From Albula goreensis (taxonomy: Eukaryota > Chordata > Actinopteri > Albuliformes > Albulidae): a stretch of 64,000 bases of DNA. Shown one piece after another: positions 18,348 to 64,000 of the stretch (the first letter of the stretch is position 1; each line of letters begins with the position of its first letter). The notes beneath the pieces were generated by a model that worked only from the letters and a program-made list of their open reading frames with translations, was not told the DNA's origin and did no database searches. Both the position numbers and the translations under genes were made by a program. Where the stretch lies: positions 7,884,646-7,948,645 of the forward strand of contig CM040743.1 of assembly GCA_022829145.1 (NCBI GenBank), read 5' to 3'.

Positions 18348-19154
18348 GTCTGCACCTTGTGTGATGTGGCACTAGGCAGGGTTAGCATGTTTCTGACCGA
18401 TAACCTGATCCTCATCCAGAATTACCACGCTATGTGTACTTCACTACTTTAGCGCTGGTAGGCTTGCTCCAGCTGATGTCACTACGTTATATTACTCAAG
18501 GGAAAAAAATACTTATAAACCAGAATGGCAATATGAATTCTTGGATTTAGGAGGGAAAGTTAACACCCCTTATTTGCTCTTGTAACTTCATGCACAGAAA
18601 GCTAAATTCACAAAACTCTCTACATCACTGAATGTATCCTTTTATGAAGAGGTCAGAAAATATATTTTCACTGACTTGTCGATTGTCTGATGTGGAATCG
18701 TTGTGCAACAAGGTTTTCGATCTACAGGAAGTGATGTATATCTGGAAAAACATGGGGATGAGTCAGTTGAGCCTTTATTGACATGTTGTAGGCTGATGAA
18801 ATGACTAACATCAGCTTTGATGCCAAAAACTTGAAATTGTCTTTTTTTTTTTGTCATCTGTACCTGTTGGATGCACTTTTAAGCTGCTCTGGGTAACACC
18901 ACCTACACACAGATATATCTCACACTTTCGCTTTTTGAAATGTTATCATCACTGTGGGTTTAGAACTAATGTTTTTTTTTTTTTTTTCCAAATTGAATTA
19001 TTTTGTTTTTACAGAATTTTGTTGAGCTAAGTAAAAAATTCTAAATGGGGGAGACATAAAATGCATAAAATGTGTAGCATTTACACAAACCAATTTAATT
19101 CACTTTGACAGACTGAACTGTGGTTATGTGCCTTCTTTAAGCATAGAACGTTTA

Positions 19155-19216
19155 ACTCAATCAGAGATGAGAACCTCTAGCCTCCAAGCCCAGTTCCCTA
19201 ACCATTGTGCTGCAGT
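19155..19216 (-). mobile_element. SINE 5'-end fragment
   Basis: Carries the cagttccctaaccattgtgc block that is shared with the other minus-strand SINE copies in this window (20.7, 21.7, 53.6 and 60.8 kb). Confidence 0.45.
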
Positions 19217-19906
19217 GTAGTGAATGAGGTTTCACCCACCCCAAAAATGGGAGCATCGGTGATTCTGACCAATTACTGCATCTGCCATGGCAGCATAGAG
19301 AAAAGCATTTTTACTGTGTTCATCAATGATTAACAGCTGGGTGTGGCTCCACCCTAATGGCATTTCTGAAACCATCCCTCTCAACCATCTCTAGTCTCTA
19401 CTGCGGAGTGACTCTGCACAGCACCGCTGTACTCTCCCATACGTGACGTCCCACCATGTAGTTCTGTCTCCCTGCCTTCCTTCTCTCTCCTGTTCTCTCA
19501 CTGTTGCCGATATTGTTGTCTGGCACTCATACATTCAGTTGTTCATTCTCTCTCCACCCCAACCTCCTCTTCCTCCTCCTTCCTCCACACATGTATTTGA
19601 CATGCAGGCAGGAATTTTCATGTGGGGGAAATATCACTCGCTGCATAAACAGCTCCACTTCCTGGTGTAGATTTTTTTCCCCCCTCCTCTCCTTTAAAGA
19701 AAAAAAACCCTTTTGTAAACAAGTCAGCCATGCGCATTAGACCCTGAGCCTTTCTGCTCTGACCTTTGACCCTAGGCTGTATCCTGTGCCTCCCAGCCAG
19801 GCTTTGTGCTCCAGACCCCAACCCCACCCCACCCCCACATTTACCCATGCTAAGCACATACATAAATCACATTCAGCTGCAGGCAGGCCTGTTGAAGCAC
19901 AGAAAC

Positions 19907-19908
<2 letters not shown>

Positions 19909-20002
<94 letters not shown>
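19909..20002. repeat. (TG)n microsatellite
   Basis: About 47 uninterrupted TG units in chd7 intron 1. Confidence 0.98.
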
Positions 20003-20005
<3 letters not shown>

Positions 20006-20587
20006 TTTAAAAGGGGCCCCTGTGTGTGTGTATGAGAAAGGAATGGAAAGGAGGGAGGGAGAGAGCGTGGAGGGAAGCAGGCGCATAGTTCCCTTGCAAA
20101 AAGGCTGGATGCTTGTCTCTCACTAGCGTGTCTCCCTTCCTGCAAGTGTTTGAAAGTTCCTGTCAGGAGTGGAGTGCGGAGCATGGTGTTACTGCCACTG
20201 ACAGCCTGACAGCAGGCAAGTGCGCTGAGTCTCTCTCTGTTTGCAGCGCTGCAGCTTGCTGAAATTGTGCTCTCCCTCATGTTTCCTATAGTGCTTTTTG
20301 GTTTGAGGAAAAAAAAAAACAATGAATAAAAAGCAAGGGGAAATAAAACAGAAAAAGAGGCCCAACTCACTGTGGCATGAGGCTTAAAATGGCTGCCAGT
20401 GGAAAGAAATCACAAAAACACACCTTTTGGCTCATGTTGGAAACTAGTAAGGGAATGGATAAATAAACAGGATCATTCTTGATCATCACTATGTTGAGGT
20501 TCTCTATGAACAACTAGGGCCTGATACTGTTTTTTACTTGGTAAGCAGGCATCCCCATTGAAAGCAGAACCCATTTTTTCCCCCCCA

Positions 20588-20736
20588 CACATAATCTATT
20601 TATACAGCTGGATATTGGGTGAAAGCAAGTAAAGCACCTTGCACAAGTGTATAACAGCAATGCCCTTCCTGGGAACTGAACCTGTGACCTTTGAGTTACA
20701 AGCCTAGCTCCCTAACTGTCATCCTGCACTCTGCCC
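20588..20736 (-). mobile_element. tRNA-derived SINE copy
   Basis: Read on the minus strand, it has a head with B-box-like GGTTCAGTTCCC (plus-strand 20671-20682) and the body seen at 21.6 kb. It is diverged and its 3' tail is missing. Confidence 0.6.
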
Positions 20737-21169
20737 AGCTTCAGAAAGGTTTGGTAGAGCAGAGTTGTAGACCATATTATAGTTTTCTGCAAGCCTGATG
20801 CTGGTACCCCATGTGGAGACTAGACCTTCCACAGAAAAATCCAATGGAAAAACATCATTCCTTTTTTTAAATTTCTTATGCTATGATAGTCAACAAAGCA
20901 AGTGAGAACTTATAAAGGAGGAGTTCATAACCAACTAGAAATGCTTGCTTGAGAATTGAATGTAGTTTTGGTGAAAGATTTTCTTCAGCGCTAATCCCTG
21001 AAGTTGACCTGTCTGTTGCTGTTGTGGTTTATTGCCAAATGATGTCTTGTATTGATACATGTGCACTGATTCGGGTTTGTGTGTCTATGATTGTGGGACT
21101 TCGGCCTCGATACGGCAGTGTGTTGGGTGAGATTTCCATATTGGGGGGGAGGTAAGCTCTGACTGGCAG

Positions 21170-21510
21170 TAAAAGGGCTGCTCAGTCACAACCTGCAACG
21201 TCGGGGCGGCCGCGTAACGGCAGCCTCGCGGGTTGGTTGCCATGACGCGGGTCAGCAGAGACCGGGCTCACACGGCGAGCCGTGGCGGACTCGCACAGGG
21301 AGCGCATTGTTGCATGGCTGGCCCGTGTGCGTGAGGAGAATTCGGGCTTTGTGAGGGGCCCGCGTGGGAGGTGGGGAGCGTCTCTGTCACTTGGCCGAGT
21401 TTCCGCGGTAGGCCGAGGCTAATGGCAGGCGAGCTGGTGCGTGCCAGTGTGCGCTGCTTTTCTGCGATGGGGTTCCAGCCCGGCTTTGCTGGCGGCTCAC
21501 ACACATTATT
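21170..21510. promoter_or_regulatory. intronic CpG island
   Basis: I count roughly 35 CpG dinucleotides in about 330 bp, with a gcggccgc NotI-like core near 21207. Surrounding intron is CpG-poor. It may mark an alternative chd7 promoter or enhancer, about 2 kb before the ATG exon. No TATA box or exon is evident. Confidence 0.5.
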
Positions 21511-21539
21511 TCTGTGGATTATTTTTCAGCGTCCACTTA

Positions 21540-21739
21540 CATTTTTAGCCATTTAGCAGATGCTCTTCTCCATCGCGACAGTTTATATATTACACACTGT
21601 CCATTTATACCACTGGATATTTTCTGAAGTAAGCCAGGTGAAGTATGAAATGCCTTGCTTTAGAGTTCCATCGCAATGCCTTAGCTGGGAATCGAACCTG
21701 CAACCTCTGACCCTAACCGTTATGCTCTATTGCTGCCCA
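21540..21739 (-). mobile_element. tRNA-derived SINE, best-preserved copy
   Basis: Read on the minus strand: a tRNA-like head with A-box-like sequence and a perfect B box GGTTCGATTCCC (plus-strand 21687-21698), then a body and a tail with gagcatctgctaaatggc. This tail is typical of many teleost SINEs. It is complete enough to define the family for the fragments elsewhere. Confidence 0.8.
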
Positions 21740-22649
21740 TACTACCGTTCCTCCATTAGGCCAGTCATTGTAAAGGGGGTGTGGTCAAGTATGTAGGTGG
21801 AGTCACTGCGGGTAGCTTGTTATCAGAATAGGGAAGTTAGTGGACGTATTTCACGAGGACCACAATGTGTAACACCAGTGAGGTGCAAACGTGTAAAGTT
21901 TTGGCTTTAACTAGCCTAGTGGACGAAAACGCCAGTCCTTGTGCTTTGAGATGCAGCCATGCATTTGACTTTTTAATGAAATGAGTCACAGAAAGGAATA
22001 CATACTTAACTGAGATTTACAAAGGGTGGAGTCTCATCTGAACATGGGGCTGACAGTTAGATGAATCAGGGACGATTTCACCTGGTACCCATATTCAAAA
22101 TATAAACAAATACAATGGGGAAAAAGTAATTGAAGTCATTTTGACGTATGATTTTCACTTATCATTTTGCTTTAGTAGAAACCTGCCAATATGTTGTCTG
22201 AATTCAGTTCAGATGTCACTAACAACACTTTACAAAACCAGAGGTGTGCCTGTGTATATGCATGAGTGCGTGGTAGAAGTTGAAATGTGAGCCTGTAGGA
22301 CAGGTGTATGAAACAATAAGGTTTGTCACCCATAGAAAGTGCTGCTGGTTATCTCACTGCACTTTCCAGGGTGGGCGGGTTGGATGCTCAGAGGGGTATT
22401 GGGTGGGGTGAAGGGGGGTTGGGTTTACATTTTCGGGGAGTTAAGTTCAGCAGATGGGTAGCCTGGCAGTCCGCCTTGTTGGGGCGAGGGGCCTGTAGGA
22501 GGAGGGGGTTTACGCCACACTCCGGCCTCTTTGTTCTGTAGGAGCCCAGGATGAATTACCCCGTTTGTAAAGACCTGAATGCATTCAGGGCTGGTGCCTG
22601 TGTCTGCTCTGACCGCTCCCATTGTGTGAGAGCAGAGCTAAGCGTTAAA

Positions 22650-22684
22650 GGGGTGGGGTGGGGGGGGGGGGAGGGGCAGGGTGG
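22650..22684 (+). other. G-run, predicted G-quadruplex
   Basis: Consecutive G tracts of four or more separated by single T or A bases (about 35 nt). It lies about 460 nt before the ATG exon of chd7 and would be on the nascent RNA strand. Confidence 0.6.
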
Positions 22685-22799
22685 TGGCGAAAGAGGCAGA
22701 TTCACTGCACCGCTCCACCACAACCAAATGAGCAGAGTGCAGGAGTTGGGGTTTGATACGAGCTACTGCTCTCAGGAATGATCCGAAAAGTTGTGCTTT

Positions 22800-23145
22800 T
22801 TTTTTTTTTTTTAGCCCTCTCATTCTCTCTCCCTCCCCTCATCCACTCTCCTTCTGTTTCTTTTCCCTTCTGTCTTTCTCTCCCCCTCTACCCTGTGTTT
22901 CTCTCTTTCTCTCTCCCTCTCCCTTACTCTCAGGAATGATCTGAAAAGTTCCAATTCTTCCCCCCTCCCACTTCCCTTTTCTCTTTCTCTCTCCCCTCTC
23001 TATTAAAGTCAGTCATTTCAGTGATACGTGGACAACCACATTAGCGTTCCCAAGGCCCATACAGAATGTATACAGTGTGGAATTTGAAATTCCTAACGGA
23101 CATTTCTGTGACATTCTCTCTCTCTCTTTCTCTCTCTCTATCCAG
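22800..23145 (+). other. chd7: pyrimidine-rich tract before chd7 exon 2
   Basis: Long CT-rich stretches (22800-22995 and 23112-23145) end at the acceptor tatccag (cag ends at 23145). They supply the polypyrimidine tract for the ATG exon. Confidence 0.7.
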
Positions 23146-23307
23146 GTTCTGTCCCCTGGTGTGGTGTTCCCCAGCAGAGTTGGGGGGGAACATGGACTGA
23201 CGCGCCTAGAGATTAGCCAGGGGATTAGAGGCTTTGGGGGACGTGCCCCTCACTGGAAGCCCTGATTGGCTGGCTGCCGTGTACTGGAGGGGCAGGGTGG
23301 AGCCTCC
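23146..23307 (+). other. chd7: chd7 5'UTR part of exon 2, with two-codon uORF
   Basis: The leader between the acceptor and the start codon is 162 nt. An in-frame TGA at 23263-23265 precedes the start, so no longer in-frame N-terminus exists here. An upstream ATG at 23192 in a good context (A at -3, G at +4) opens the reading frame ATG GAC TGA, ending at 23200. Confidence 0.65.

Positions 23308-64000
<40,693 letters not shown>

Larger units (their letters stand above)
8426..23145 (+). other. chd7: chd7 intron 1 (inferred, about 14.7 kb)
   Basis: Between the putative untranslated exon and the ATG exon I see no coding exon. Contents are a GTTAGC/GCTAGC-rich stretch (8520-9660), the 1.44-kb tandem duplication (11463-14342), (TA)n at 15558-15580, two palindromic transposons (17562-17762, 18042-18347), SINE pieces (19155-19216, 20588-20736, 21540-21739), (TG)n at 19909-20002, a CpG island at 21170-21510, a G-run at 22650-22684 and a CT-rich tract at 22800-23140. 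Extra untranslated exons cannot be excluded. Confidence 0.5.

Noticed and set aside
21300..21560. Possible independent gene at the intronic CpG island
   Set aside because: Frames are short on both strands, with no donor-acceptor chain or family motif.

Overview
The window reads as vertebrate nuclear DNA, most likely from a teleost fish. It shows long introns with GT-AG junctions and very long (GT)n arrays. It also carries several tRNA-derived SINE copies whose 3' tail resembles the usual fish form (a 'gataaaagcgtc...ctaaatg' motif, as at about 40070-40092). I cannot name the species. No bacterial, phage or viral gene is supported.

Two protein-coding genes lie head to tail on the + strand. 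Positions 1465-4679 hold the last five coding exons of rab2a (small GTPase Rab2A), followed by its 3'UTR to about 6.05 kb. A gene-free spacer of about 1.7 kb follows. A CpG-rich segment at about 8.0-8.4 kb is the likely promoter and untranslated first exon of chd7. The chd7 coding region starts at 23308 and runs through 34 recognised coding exons to the right edge. It encodes about 2,430 residues: the Q/P-rich N-terminus, lysine-rich region, two chromodomains, the SNF2 ATPase with all its helicase motifs, the SANT/SLIDE part and the acidic region. The window ends before the BRK domains. Tandem rab2a-chd7 order matches human 8q12 as I recall it, so this is conserved microsynteny.

Rab2A acts in ER-Golgi traffic and CHD7 is a nuclear nucleosome remodeller; adjacency implies no joint function. 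Four chd7 coding exons (c1, c2, c20, c22) each carry a one-base frame error beside short mononucleotide runs in weakly conserved segments. The ATPase exons are clean and every splice site is usable, so assembly indels are more likely than gene decay.

Introns hold nearly everything else: a 1.44-kb near-identical tandem duplication in chd7 intron 1; three or four palindromic non-autonomous DNA transposons; about nine SINE pieces; intronic CpG islands; and several minisatellites that touch splice sites or derive from them. The last group is the most unusual content. I found no undescribed gene system here.
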